Source: Bathymodiolus brooksi (Eukaryota; Mollusca; Bivalvia; Mytilida; Modiolidae). Taken from it: 64,000 nucleotides of DNA. The position numbers and the translations under genes were made by a program. Below are positions 1 through 14,700 of this stretch, in pieces; the stretch's first letter is position 1, and every line of letters starts with the position of its first letter. The stretch lies in assembly GCA_963680875.1 (NCBI GenBank), contig OY804575.1, positions 107,106,505 to 107,170,504 on the forward strand. Direction: 5' to 3'. The notes under the pieces are model-generated. The model was not told where the DNA came from and did no database searches. It saw only the letters and a program-made list of their open reading frames with translations.

Positions 1-101
1 ATTTAATTCTTTATTTTATGAGGATTACATTTAGCCAGAGGCTCTCTTCAACATAGATACAAACAATAACATCAGGAATAATACAAAAGTATACAAAAAT
101 C
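1..101. other. Left edge, no feature recognised
   Basis: AT-rich sequence inside the SPEF2 intron. It contains a 12-base match (35-46, CCAGAGGCTCTC) to the start of the hairpin-ended element at 12684, which may be chance. Confidence 0.3.
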
Positions 102-1176
102 TCTCTCTCTCTCTTGCTCTATCTCTCACTTTCTCTCTCTCCCTCTCATCCTCTAACTCTCGTGCTCGCTCTCTCTCATTCTCTAACTCTCACTCACTCT
201 CTCTTCCTCTCACTCGCTCTCCTGCCCTCTCACTCTTGTCCTCTCTAACTCGTGCCTGCTCTCTCTCTCTAACTCTCGCTCCCACTCTCTCTTGCCCTCT
301 CACTCTCGTCCTCTCTCTAACTCTCGTGCCTGCTCCCTCTCTAACTTTCGCACTCTCTCTCTCTCTAACTCTCGTGCCCACTCCCCCTCGCCAACTTTCG
401 CACTCGCTCTATCTCTCACTTGCACTCTCTCTCTCTTGCTCTATCTCTCACTTTCTCTCTCTCTTGCTCTCACCCTCTCATCCTCTAACTCTCATGCTCG
501 CTCTCTCTCATTCTCTCTCTCTCTCTCTAACTCGTGCCTGCTCTCTCTCTAACTTTCGCACTAGCTCTCTCTCTCTCTCTCTCTCTAACTCGTGCCCACT
601 CCCCCTCTCTAACTTTTGCACTCGCTCTATCTCTATCTCTCTTGCTCTCACCCTCTCTCTCTCGCCCACCCTCTCTCTCTCTCTCTAACTCTTGCCCTCT
701 CACTCTCGTCCTCTCTCTCTAACACTCGTGCCTGCTCTCTCTCTAACTTTCGCACTCACTCTCTCTCTCTAACTTTCATGCCCACTCCCCCTCTCCAACT
801 TTCGCACTCACTCTATCTCTCACTTGCTCTCTCTCTCTCTCTCTCTCTCTCTTTTGCTCTATCTCTCACTTTCTCTCTCTTGCTCTCACCCTCTCTCCCT
901 CTCATCCTCTAACTCTCATGCTCACTCTCTCTCTCATTCTCTAACTCTCACTCACTCTTGTCCTCTCTCTCTAACTTTCGCACTAGCTCTCTCTCTCTCT
1001 CTAACTCATGCCCACTCCCCCTCTCTAACTTTCACACACGTTCTATCTCTATCTCTCACTTTCTCTCTCTCACTCTCTCTTGCCCTCTCACTCTCGTCCT
1101 CTCTAACTCTCGTGCCTGCTCTCTCTCTCTAACTCTCGTGCCCACCTCCCCCTCTCCAACTTTTGCACAATCTCTA

Positions 1177-1238
<62 letters not shown>

Positions 1239-1897
1239 CCTCTCTCTCTAACTTTCACACTAGCTCTCTCTCTCTAACTCGTGTCCACTCCCCCTCTAAC
1301 TTTCACACTCGCTCTATCTCTCACTTTCTCTCTCTCTCTTGCTCTCACCCTCTCTCTCTCTTGCTCTCACCTTCTCTCTCTCACCCTCTCAATCTCTTTC
1401 TCTTGCTCTCTCTCTCTCTCTCTCTCACTCTTCCTCTCGCTCTCTATCTCTCACTCCATCTCTCTCTCTCTCTCTTGCTCTATCTCTCACTTTCTCTCTC
1501 TTGCTCTCATCCTCTCATGCTCACTCTCTCTCATTCTCTAACTCATTCACTCTCTCTCTAACTCTCGCTCTCTCTTATCCTCTCACTCTCGTCCTCTTTC
1601 TCTAACTCGTGCCTGCTCTCTCTCTCTAACTTTCGCACTCACTCTCTCTCTCTTGCTCTATCTCTCACTTTCTCTCTCTCTCTCTCTCTTGCTCTATCTC
1701 TCACTTTCTCTCTTCCTCTCATCCTCTAACTCTCATGCTCACTCTCTCTCTCACTCACTCTCTCTAACTCTCGCTCTCTCTTGCCCTCTCACTCTCGTCC
1801 TCTCTAACTCGTGCCTGCTCTCTCTCTCTAACTTTCGCACACACTCTCTCTCTCTCTCTAACTCGTGCCCATTCCCCCTCTCTAACTTTCACACTCG

Positions 1898-1941
<44 letters not shown>

Positions 1942-2596
1942 CTCTCTCTCGTGCCTGCTCTCTCTCTCTCTAACTCGTGCCCACTCCCCCTCTCTAACTT
2001 TCACACTCGCTCTAACTCTCTTGCTCTCATCCTCTAACTCTCATGCTCACTCTCTCTCTCTCATTCACTCTCTCTAACTCTCGCCCTCTCACTCGTCCTC
2101 TCTCTCTAACTCGTGCCTGCTCTCTCTCTAACTTTCGCACTCTCTCTCTCTCTCTCTAACTCGTGCCCACTCCCCCTCTCTAACTTTCACACTCGCTCTA
2201 TCTCTCACTTTCTCTCTCTCTCACCCACCCCCTCTCTCGCTCTCACTCTCTCTTGCCCTCTCACTCTCGTCCTCTCCCTCTCACTCACGTCCTCTCTCGT
2301 GCCTGCTCTCTCTCTCTAAATTTCGCACTCGCTCTCTCTCTCTAACTCTCGCACTTGCTCTATCTCTATCTCTCACTTGCACTCTCTCTCTTGCTCTCAC
2401 CCTCTCTCTTGTTCTCTCTCTTGATCTCACCCTCTCTCTCTCACACTCTTGCTCTCACCCTCTCTCTCTCTCTCTCGCTCTATCTCTCATGCTCGCTTTT
2501 TCTCTCTCTCACTCTTCCTCTCTAACTCTCGCTCTCTATCTCACACTCTCTCTAACTCCATCTCTCTTTCTTCCTTTCACTCTCGCTCTCTCATCA
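102..2596. repeat. 2.5 kb CT (GA on SPEF2 strand) microsatellite/minisatellite array
   Basis: Almost uninterrupted pyrimidine-rich sequence on the + strand: (CT)n mixed with recurring blocks such as TAACTCGTGCCCACTCCCCC and AACTTTCGCACTCGCTCTAT, which return roughly every 110-230 bp. It is therefore an old higher-order minisatellite blurred by CT slippage. It lies in the intron after exon 39 and is purine-rich in the SPEF2 transcript. The long Ser/Leu-rich reading frames across it are compositional artefacts. Confidence 0.97.
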
Positions 2597-2606
2597 TATG
2601 ACTTAC

Positions 2607-2731
2607 CTCTCGGTTACACTAGGAGGTCTAGGATCCAACTTGCCAAGTCTAGGCATATGATGGCCGCAGGACACACTCAAAGCTCGTAAGAACCCTTCCT
2701 GTGTATATGGATGGGCACTGAAGTACATCAA
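2607..2731 (-). CDS. SPEF2: SPEF2 exon 39 (residues 1749-1789, last exon in window)
   Basis: [20 protein letters not shown] then [20 protein letters not shown], matching LLYFACHPDTVEGVYRALSV. It ends in phase 2 at GTAAGT; the GA-rich array begins about 10 bases after the donor. The rest of the protein is outside the window. Confidence 0.94.
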
Positions 2732-5700
2732 CTAAAAAATCCAACACATTTTTACTTAATTTATTTAAAAAAATTAACATTCTCAATAAGAAAAAAGTCA
2801 ATAAATGATTTGTAGATTATTTTCCTTACCACAAAATGAACAAAACATGGCGAAATGTTGGAATAAAACATAAAATTAAAATTATTTCATGCTATCTTAT
2901 TATGATAAATATATAAATGATCACTACAGTTAATTACTCATTTTCTTAAGTCAATTTAGCAATTGTTTTACTATATATTGTCCTTCTCTAGATCTGTCTT
3001 TTATTTAACAGGCTTAATTTCAAATTGTTCAGAAAATGATTGCTACACATTTAATACATTACCATGCTGATATAATCCATTATGACTGGAGTCTTTGTGT
3101 GGTCGGCAAAGAAATCAAATAACACGGCCTTCAGATTGATTTGTCTGTTAAAACCTGAACTATCTATTCTAGATCCAAACCAGAGGTCCATCTGAAGTGA
3201 TAATATATCGGTTTATTTATAACCAGGTCCACTAGCAGGGATCTTCAAAGGAGGTGGTAATAAACTGTATGTAGTATATTTTCAAATAAAGTAATACTGG
3301 TGATTCTCATATAACTCTTCCATAACATTTAAATTATCAATAAAAATCACTAAAGTCGTGAGTTCGAATCCTGTTCATGGTGAGGTGTACTCAATACAAC
3401 ATTATGTGATAAAGTTTGTCAGTGACTTGCGACAGATCAGTGGTTTTCTCCGGGTACTCCAGTTTCCTACACCAATAAGACTGACCTCCACGATATAACT
3501 GAAATATTGTTGAAAGCTGCATTAAACACCATAAACCAAACCAAACCACTAAGCCATCAATAAAAATCATTATAAACCACTATAAATAAAGCATTAAATA
3601 AATTATCTCCCCTTCTGAACAATGGTTTGAGTTTAAAATGCAAATTATCTCCCCCTACCTGTATTTAGAACCCATAGAATAATAAATACACACAAGATAT
3701 AAAAATTATTTCATTTGCAAACAACTAATATTACAGTATTAAATAAATTATCTTCCCTTCTGAATGATGGTTGAGTTTAAAATGCAAATTATCTCCCCCT
3801 ACCTGTATTTAGAACCCATAGAATAATAAATACACAAACAATATATGATTCTATTTAAATATTTAAGGTTTGAATATGTAACTTACCCTATCATATTGTT
3901 CCCTGGTGACATAACCAGTAGATTTCTGGTCCATTTCTTTAAATTTCTCTAATGTTGACAGTAAATCTGACTGTGTAGGCACGGGTATAGGCTGTGAGAT
4001 GGCTAGAAGACATCTTCTCCAGTCTACATACTCTCCATCAGAGGATAAGGCATTAGCCAGCTCTTGTATCTAAACATAAACAAAATAAATATATTCTAAT
4101 CGGATGATAAGGCATTATTAGCCAGCTCTTGTATTTATACATAAACAAAAGAAATATATCTTATTTTTTTAACTTGTACCATATTGAAATGAATGGATTT
4201 TGAAAATAATGTCAGTTCTATTCTGCATTTCTTATTTACATATTTCCTTTAGCAATTTTGATGTAAAATCATAATTGTAGCATTTTCTTGCATCAGACAA
4301 AGATACAATGAATCTGAAAAAAACCCACCCTATTCACAATGATACTTCACTAAAGTGGCAAGCAACTAAAGTGACCAAATTTATGGATGATGTGAAAATC
4401 AGAGCTCCAAGTAACTGATGTATGGTTATGATTTTGGATGTTCCAATAGAAGATACAACTTGCTGAGCCAGTAATATTCTCTTCTTTTTTTTTTAAATAA
4501 TGATTTAGATCTACAAATAGGATATACAATGTACCAATACAAAATTTGGTTCTTAATTGTTGACAAAGGAATGGTATGTGTAACCAATGCATTGTGAGGC
4601 CACCCTTAACAAAACGTTAGTTTGCCAAACTCGACCAATGGGTGTAGGATATACTGGGTAGGTAGTTTTTTTGCATTTAAATCAAAATGTGCCAAAATTG
4701 AATTTGGAATAAAATATCTATGGAAGATGGAAATATCCAGAAATAAAAAAACCCATTTGTTTAAAAAAGAAAGAAAAAAAGAAGACATTGAGCATGCACC
4801 ATTTTTTTTCTATAGTAAGTTACATTGGGGCAAACAAACACTTTATTTATTATGGACTAATTGTCTTCTAGAGATTTAAAAAAAAAATTGGTTAAAACAC
4901 TTCAAACTGTTTTGACCGCCACTATGCAACTGAAATATTGCTGAAAGTGGCATTAAACACCATAACTCTAACCCCTAACCATCAAACTGTGTTGATAGCT
5001 ACCTGTGCAGGATTAATATTCATCCATTGGTCTGGCAGCTGTTCCATACCATATGCCACACTAACCATTGTCTCAAATGTATCAACAAATGATTGTTTAG
5101 ATAATACACCACTAGGAGCTGTAGATTGAAACTGAAAAAACATAATAAGACAGTGTTAAAAATGTTAATAGAATTTTATTTCAACCTGCATTGCTAGTGG
5201 CAAGTGCAGGTGTAGAAACAGCTCTACTCTATTTGTCTGAAACACTGAGAGGGTACCTAGTTTGTGTAATATGTAACTGCAACACTTTTCGTTCAATATT
5301 ATTCAAACCTTACATAGCCCTTGCACAAACAGAAGATGTACACTTCCTATTTTGGACAGATCTGATGAGTTAAAAAAAATATCCATGTATGGAACATTAA
5401 TTTTGTGTAATCTGTAATGACAACTGTTTTCATTCAATATTATTCAAAATTTACACATTGAATCCTGTCATTGATTGCACACACATTAAAGATGTGCATC
5501 TTCTACTTTGGACAGATTTGATGATTTTTTTAGAAAAAAAATAATACATACATGGTACTTAGTAATATTTGTAAACATACTGTTCACCTGTACTACATTC
5601 TTTATAGTATCTATTGTACACCTACATATATATATATATATATTGATTCTTGTATTAGTACAAGAATGTTGTGAAAAATCCGTTTTGTTCTTTTTTTTAC

Positions 5701-8700
5701 TAATTTCTTTTATATATATATGGGGTGTACAGCCTGTTCTAACAATTGCAGTTCGCTTTGTGCTGTCATGCATATCCAGATCAGACTTTGCTCTCATTAT
5801 TTTGTATATTTGACACTATATTTAAATGAGAATCAATTTCTACATTTTTTAAAGTTTAGTAGTTTGAAAACATAATTATAATACTGTGAAAGTACTTTTC
5901 TTCATGGGTATCAATTTTCGTGGTTTGGTTAAAAATTACAATTTCGTGGATTCGTAAATTCGTGGATTTTGTGTTTGTACCCAAAACAAAATTCGTTGAT
6001 TTTATATTTACAACATAATAAGTTTCACTGGGTTTCAAAACTTCGAGAAAGCTTCAATACATTAGAAAAATGAGCCATAGAATTATGTAATCGAAAGTGG
6101 ATCGTGCATATTAACGTGTTAATTTTCTCAATTTATTTTTTTTACATATATATCAACTTAGAATCGGAACAAAATCCGCTTTTGAATTTCATAATTATAA
6201 ATCAGTGCAAATCAGTGCAAATCAGTGTTATTTTATCGAATTTGCCAAATTAATTTTTTTTATCTGAAATTATTTTATGAGCACATACATTAGCAATTTC
6301 CATCAATATATATTAAATTTGTTTTTATGCTTTACAAATATTTAATCTCCATTTTATTTTCAATTTTTGTTTTTCACAACTAAAAAAAGAACAATAAAGT
6401 TTGTTTTATCTCATTATTTTGATTCTAATGACAGATTGTACTTCAACATGTTCGATCTTTCATTACTCTTATCTCGGAGTGAAACCACTCGTAATCGGGT
6501 CACAAGATTAATCCTGACCCCGGGGCAAATGTACAGTTAACTTAATTGAATTGTTTAAAGAAAGGTGATCAAATATGTTAGTTGAAGGGTGTTATAATTT
6601 AACACAGAAATGTTTATACAGCACTTAAAATTTTGTCACCGTTAGTGTATGGTTTGGAAGTAAATTTTATTACCGGAAGTTGTTAAAAATCTTTTCACAA
6701 ATAAACATTTCTGTTGTTTTTACACATGCATTCAAAATCAAATCATTCACAAACATGTTCATGTGGATTATAACCCATTAAAAGGTATGCTCGTACTTAT
6801 TTTGTCATTAAAATTGTCAATTGTCCCCTATGCAGCTGGTCCAGAAAGTCGAGATCACTCGAGGACAGCATGGTTATATATCGATGTCAAACTGCTTCCC
6901 CAGTTTCATTGTTCATTGGATTCTTAATTTCATGGATCAGTCTAGCCACGAAAACCACGAAAATTGGTACCCCACGAATAAAAGTGATTTCACAGTAAGT
7001 ATATATATTAAAATGATAATGCAATGAAGGGTTTTCAAACATTTTTTGGAACAGAAATAACTTGATTTTGTAAACAAAAAAGGTTGAAGACAATCTTACC
7101 TGACTAAATAAATTATACAATTGTTTTACTGTAAACATTTCTGCTGTAGGCCCCTCCTCAGGAGGGGGTGGAGTTGGTGGGCTTGGTGTCTTCAAAACCT
7201 TCAAATCCTGAAAGAAATGGACAAAAATAATTTAAATTCAAGATCATATTATAATTGCACTAAGCTAAATAAAGCATCAAATAAACAATATATATTATTT
7301 ACGTTTAATGTTCAATATTCCTGTTCTTTATCCAACCTTTCTGTCATCAGGCCTTTATCAAGTACATATCTATTCAACAATATTTCAGCTATATCGTGGC
7401 GGTCAATTTTATTGGTAGAAGAAACCGTATAAAAAGTTTATTACATAATGTTGTATCAAGTACACCTCCCCATGAGCAGGATTCGAACACACAACTACCA
7501 TACGATCATGATCACGACAGCCCCTAAATTTATTCAGAAATCACATTCTGGTGTCCATACACTTAAAAAGTCCATAATTTAAATTATTTACAAAAAGAAA
7601 ATATTTGTTTTTCTAGTGTAAATTATAGTCACAATATGTATTCTTCATTTAAATTTTAAAATTGAAAAAAGTTTGCTTTCATACATAAAGTCCAGATAAC
7701 AATTTAGTTTTTACTTACATCATTCAATAAAAAGTCTTCCTGCTTAATGACAAGTTCTTGTTTCAATGGCACCTTCTCTTCAATGGCGTTCCTCATCACT
7801 TCTGACATGTGATCAACACTATATGATAAAATAAAATGCATTTGAAATCAGAAAAAATAATTATCGTATCTCTCGGCATTGTTGACGAGTAACATAAAGC
7901 ATGCATATGGTTTGATTGTCAATGTATTTAATTTAATGATCTTCACAATATTCACCTGGGGCAATCCTTGAAATGAAAATTTGAATTTATTGGTCCAGTT
8001 GAAATTCTTGAATTTATTTTTATAAAATAAAAACTGAAAAATTTACTAGTCAGAACAAAGTTTTACTGGTCTTGTGTCGGAGGACCTGTACTTATTGCGA
8101 GGACTGAAGGTCACCTCTAATAAAAAATTTGCAGGTTCACAGAACATTTCCCAAGTAAACTGACAAATTAATTACATTATGCTTTCAATTCATTCAGAAG
8201 GCCCAATATGATTGGTCAAAATGGTGCCAAAGGAATTCCAACTTGATCAGTGAATATGTACATGAATAATATTGCTAAAACTTGTTGCCATTAAGAGTAA
8301 GCATATTATAAAATTAGACCTATGCTATTATACTTATATACATTTTTGTACAATGGAATTTTCAAATTATAACCTATTTTACAACATCAAAGTAAGTGAG
8401 ATACATTTCATTTAAAAATTAACTTTCAATCAAATCTAACATAAAAAATTATTTAATATTTACTTTATTTTGTGAAGTGATGATATGAGTAAGATCAAAG
8501 ACTGAGTATACCCTTTTTACATGTTATTAAACAATAATTTGCATATTTACAGCCAATTTTTTTGAAACACCACAGAGATATATAATTCTCTGAAATTTGT
8601 CGCACATCAATATAGATCAAACATTTCTTTTGTTCTTTATGATTTAATTTCATATGTAAAGGGTTACACCCAGTATTCGTGGCTTATATCTCATGCATAG

Positions 8701-11700
8701 TGACACTAGATGATAATGACATTGCATATGCATAATGCCATATTTACTTACATAGACTTTACACTTATGTGACATTAATTATAACTTACAGTCTTTGGTG
8801 ACAAAGAAATAAAAAATAATCATTTTTAAAATACACTTACGTCGGGCTTCATGAGAGAATGTCAAGTTAACATCAGTAAAAATTCAGTTATGTGATTACA
8901 AATATATATGAGAATGAAAACAGAATTCAACAAACTCCTTTAAGGGGAGATAACTCAACACAACATGGTGCAAAGTTGATTGGGAGTGTCCTTTTAATCA
9001 ATACAAAATAGTTTTTAGAACAATCTAGAAATTTAGCTATAATGCTTTTTGAAGTTTCTTTCCTAGTCAACAATATTAAATAATACACAGCAAATGTTTG
9101 CAAAGGTATAAAGAGTGGACACTTTGAACATTTGTTAACAAATATACACAGCTACCTCATCTTACAAGGCAACCACATCAGTGGTGCTATTATTAGCATG
9201 CTTGCTTCAAGTATGGTATATTGTGGGTTCTAGCCCCGTTCGAGTGAAACCAAAGACTGTAAAATTGGTATATGCTACTTCTCTGCTAAGCACACAACAT
9301 TAAGGAGTAAGAGCAAAGACTGGTTGGCTCAGAATCAGGATAATGTGTAAAGGTGGATCAACTTGTCTACCTGCGGATTGAAGTTTCAGCAAGATAGCAT
9401 TTAAAATTAAAATAATTAAGCATGGTGGTCTAGTACAAAGCAGAAATCATCATCTCATCAAAATGTAACTTATTTTTCGCCATGATAGGGCTGAAAAAAT
9501 ACTCACTTGACATTGAACAACAATTACTCACTCACTATTACAAAGAAATGAACTACACTGTAAAGAATAACCTTATCACATCAATCAGAAATCTAATCTT
9601 TGAAAAGCTTTACAAAGACTAAATTTAACATAAGTTAATAAAGATAATTTTCATAAGAGAAATGTTTTCAAAATTTAATTAAAATTAGATGTTTGTTTGA
9701 TCTTTTTCTCCTTATGTTTATCTGCTGATCCACTAATATCTAACAACATTCAGTATTGTGGTCAAAGTTAGAGGTCACAATTCAAGTGATTATTCAGCAA
9801 TGATCCAGGAAATCTTGAGGCATCAAATAGTATAGCAGTTTTTGAATGAAAATGTACTCAAAATCTTTTTCTAAACGTTGTGGATCACATAATAAAAACA
9901 AAATCAGAAAAGATCCACCGAAAATGTAATTTTAGAGTCAACATTATTACTGTAGTGTTTGCTTGAGAACTTAAAATGTTTCAGAGACTTACCTTTCATT
10001 TTCTTTCAGGAATCTAGCACCTAACCAATCATTCATATCTTTATAAGCATTATCTGCTTTGTTCTTCAAGTCTTGTAACACAGCACAGGCATGGGTCTTA
10101 ATCAAATCTAACCTTGTCTTACATGCTACCTCTGTCAACATATGTACATACACAATAAAAAAATTAATCAACACACAGATTTTATTTCTCAAATTAAGAT
10201 TAAAGAAAAGGATGGAACCTGGCAAAATTGTTAGATTTTCATAAAGGTTTGATGCAATATGCAATATCTGAGTAATTAGTGTTAAAAATGTTGTATTTTG
10301 GTGGGAAATCATCAAATGATCATAAACTACATCCAGTCAATCTTGTATTCAAACCTTCACCTTAGGGACAAAGGAAAAATGACCACATAAAACAATTAAT
10401 GGACCGATTATTTAAGATCGGTCGATCCGTATAGTCACCTCTGTGCCATTACTGTTACCGGGATGTTATTTATTTCGTAATGCTGCTGTGTTTTTGTAAC
10501 GATTGACAATTAATTAGCTAATAATTCAATAATTTGATAGCTTAATTGGTACAATCATGTAATGAGAACACTTGAAATTAATTACCGATGATTTTTTTAA
10601 AGTCTAGGATGAAAAGTGACCGCTAAATACCAGTAAACTGATACAATGGCATAAACTTTAAATGACCCCTGACCGTGTTAGAGAGGTGACCGCTCAATTG
10701 AATTAAATTAACATGTAAATCTGGTCGGGAGGGTTTTAATAGAAATCAGTAAATTACCTTCTTCTTGTATGGCAAAGTAGTATTCTTCCTTCATTTTATT
10801 TTTAGCATCTTTTTTCAAAAGATCTTCCTCAGTTTCTGGTTCAGATACTGAAAATATAAAATAGTTTTTATTTAATAAAACTATAAATAAATAACATAGA
10901 GTTCTGGAATTATTTTTTTTCATGATAGCTACAAATATACTTTTTATCTTTTTAAACCCATAGATAATATCTCAATAGATACTTTGTCTATATGACGATA
11001 TATCAAAGAATTTTACAGGTAGTATTTTCAATTATGACCAAAATGAAGATATAAAAAGAACAATGCTCAAATAAGATGACTATCACTTGAGTATAAAATA
11101 TAAATGATTTAAATTATACAATTCTTTTTCAGTATACAGTTGAAATCCCCTGTCAAAATCGCTTGACTTAAAATTTTCTGGAGTTTTGTTTTAATCTCAG
11201 TGATTTCCTAATTATTTGACTCCTCTTTTCAAGATTGGACTATATTTCAAAACCTACCAGGTGTTGGGGTAGCTTCTCCTTCTTTCTTCTTCTTTGGTGA
11301 TGGACTCCTACTTTTTCCTTTTTTACCCTTATCCTTCCCTCCTTTCTTGGTTGCTGCGGCAGCAGCTGCAGCCTTCTCACGTTCTTTCTCTTCCTCTCTC
11401 TTTCTCTCTGCTTCTTCTTCTGCCTCTTTGGCTGCATATTCCGCTTGCAGCTGCAATGAAATGGTTTAAAATGCAATTTTTATTTTGGTAAAAAAAAATC
11501 TGTCAGAAGTTATTATCTTTTAAACTACATTTAAATGGAATGTAATATATTTCATAATTAATATAACAAAACTAACATTTATCAGGCTGCTCAACTTACT
11601 TTCTAAGCATAAGCAATATTCACCCACACAGGGCCAGGCTGCTCAAATTACTTTCTAAGCATAAACATTAAACAATATTCACCCAGGATACTAAATATCC

Positions 11701-14700
11701 CAATATTAGTATTAAGGTTTGACCATATATCATAAATAAGTAAATAGCTTTTAATCAATTGGAAATAAAGCTTACTTTTATGTTGAGAAAAAAATTATGA
11801 ATAAAATAAACTCAGGCTTCTTAAATTATTTTCTCAGCATAAAAGTAAGCTTTATATAGACGTTTTCAGAAATCGGTGATTACCTAGTTATCGTTCATGG
11901 ACGCTAGGTGGTGTTACTATCGTCCATCATTACAAAAGTGTAACAATCGGTTGTTTACACTAGTTACGATTAATCAGTATTCATAATTGGATTAGATAAA
12001 CACGCTTCAGTTAATATTTTATGGCTTATTCCCGTGATTTTGGCCGAATATTTCGAAATATGGATTATTGAATTGAACTTAAATGGTTATTGTTTAAATT
12101 GTTCAGAATCACAAAGTTCAGGACCAGGTCGGACAAATCTATATGGTCATCAATATTATCAAAATTAAAGAATTAGCTAGTCATTTTGCCAGATGTGGGC
12201 TAACAGATCGATCTGTAGCTATTCAGATTTTAACCTTGCTTATGTGGCAGAATTTCAATACAAAACGGGGTACACAACAACAAAAAACGGTCGGTATGGA
12301 AACCCTCAACACACATATATTTTGTACAAAAGAATTAAGTTCCCTTCGAATATTGTCTTCACTTCACAAAGTCGCATATTTTTATGATGTAGGGAGCACT
12401 TATGCAACTGACCAAAAAATCAATCATTTGCACAATGATAGAGTAGCAATATGTGGAGGAATAATGTTCCTTCCGTATGCGGTAGAGGATAACATAGAAA
12501 GGAAAAAAACTGAGTTAAATGTTGTCTTAAGTGAAAGTTTAAATAATATAAACAAAGGAAACGGGAACAAAGTGAGCAGTGTAGGAATTATTGTTTTTCA
12601 TGTAGAAGCCGCATAAAATAATTAACAATTTACAAAGATCTGTAGATAAATCTTGAAATAAATCTTGATTCTGTAAGAAGTAACCAGAGGCTCTCAAGAG
12701 CCTGTATCGTTCACCTGGTAATAAAAAAAACCAATTGGTCCTATGTAAAAACTATGTCCTGCGTCATCTTGGAATTACGATCAACATAAAAAACACAAAG
12801 TTTGTAAAGGACCTTCCAATGATTGATGCACAGTTTAGGTTCAATCAGTGCAATAGCTTCAGAGAAGAATATATTTCTGTATTTTCCCCATATGGTTCTG
12901 TGTTAATACTATGACCTGTGGTGGCAGCCATCTTGGATTTCCGATCGGCATAAAAAACAGAGGACCTTCCAATGATCATTCCTGGGCAGTTTGGTTTCAA
13001 CTGTCCAAGTGGTTTCAGAGAAGAAGCATTTTGAAACATTTTTCCCATAGGGTCCAATGTTAAACTAAGTCCTGCCGTAGCCGCCATTTTGAATTTCATA
13101 TCAGAATAAAAAACGTATAATTTGTAGAGGACCATTCAATGAACATTCGTGTACAGTTTGGCTTTAATCATATTTGTAGTTTCTGAGAAGAAGGCATTTG
13201 AATATTTTCCCATAGGGTCCAATGTTAATCTATGTCCTGCGGTGGTGGCCATCTTGGATTTCCGATCGGCATAAAAAACACACACCTTGTAGAGAACCTT
13301 CCAATGATCATTCCTGGGCAGTTTGGTTTCAATTATCCAAGTGGTTTCAGAGAAGAAGCGTTTTGAAACATTTTTCCCATAGGGTCCAATGTTAAACTAA
13401 GTCCTGCCGTAGCCGCCATTTTGAATTTCATATCGGAACAAAAAACGTAAAGTTTGTAGAGGACCATCCAATGTACACACATATGGACAGTTTGGCTTTA
13501 ATCATATTTGTAGTTTCTGAGAAGAAGGCATTTGAACATTTTCCCATAGGGTCCAATGTTAATCTATGTCCTGCGGTGGTGGCCATCTTGAATTTTCGAT
13601 CGGCATAAAAAAACAGAAACTTTGTAGAGGACCTTCCAATGATCATTCCTGGGCAGTTTGGTTTCAATTATCCAAGTGGTTTCAGAGAAGAAGCGTTTTG
13701 AAACATTTTTCCCATAGGGTCCAATGTTAAACTAAGTCCTGCCGTAGCCGCCATTTTGAATTTCTTATCGGAACAAAAAACGTAAAGTTTGTAGAGGACC
13801 ATCCAATGAACATTCATGTACAGTTTGGCTTTAATAATATTTGTAGTTTCTGAGAAGAAGGCATTTGAACATTTTCCCATAGGGTCCAATGTTAATCTAT
13901 GTATTGCGGTGGTGGCCATCTTGGATTTCCGATCGGCATAAAAAACAGAAAATTTGTAGAGGACCTTCCAATGATCATTCCTAGGCAGTTTGGTTTCAAT
14001 TATCCAGGTGGTTTCAGAGAAGAAGCGTTTTGAAACATTTTTCCCATAGGGTCCAATGTTAAACTAAGTCCTGCCGTAGCCGCCATTTTGAATTTCATAC
14101 CAGAACAAAAAACGTAAAGTTTGTAGAGGACCATCTAATGAACATTCATGTACAGTTTGGCTTTAATCATATTTGTAGTTTCTGAGTAGAAGGCATTTGA
14201 ACATTTTCCCATAGGGTCCAATGTTAATCTATGTCCTGCGGTGGCGGCCATCTTGGATTTCCGACCGGCATAAAAAACAAAAAATTTGTAGAGGACCTTC
14301 CAATGATCATTCCTGGACAGTTTGGTTTCAACTGTCCAAGTGGTTTCAGAGAAGAAGCGTTTTGAAACATTTTTCCCATAGGGTCCAATGTTAAACTAAG
14401 TCCTGCCGTAGCCGCCATTTTGAATTTCATACCAGAACAAAAAACGTAAAGTTTGTAGAGGACCATCTAATGAACATTCATGTACAGTTTGGCTTTAATC
14501 ATATTTGTAGTTTCTGAGTAGAAGGCATTTGAATATTTTCCCATAGGGTCCAATGTTAATCTATGTCCTGCGGTGGCGGCCATCTTGGATTTCCGACCGG
14601 CATAAAAAACAGAAAATTTGTAGAGGACCTTCCAATGATCATTCCTGGGCAGTTTGGTTTCAACTGTCCAAGTGGTTTCAGAGAAGAAGCATTTTGAAAC

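Noticed and set aside
190..2689. Ser/Leu-rich frames up to 150 codons (+ strand) and an Arg/Glu frame (- strand)
   Set aside because: Low-complexity translation of the CT/GA array; no amino-acid pattern beyond the repeat.
5508..5813. 101-codon + strand frame with hydrophobic segments
   Set aside because: AT-rich with (TA)n; the opposite strand is also open and no signal supports expression.
11247..11491. Overlapping frames on both strands around 11250-11490
   Set aside because: Only the minus-strand frame with GT-AG borders (11258-11450) fits SPEF2; the rest are shadows.
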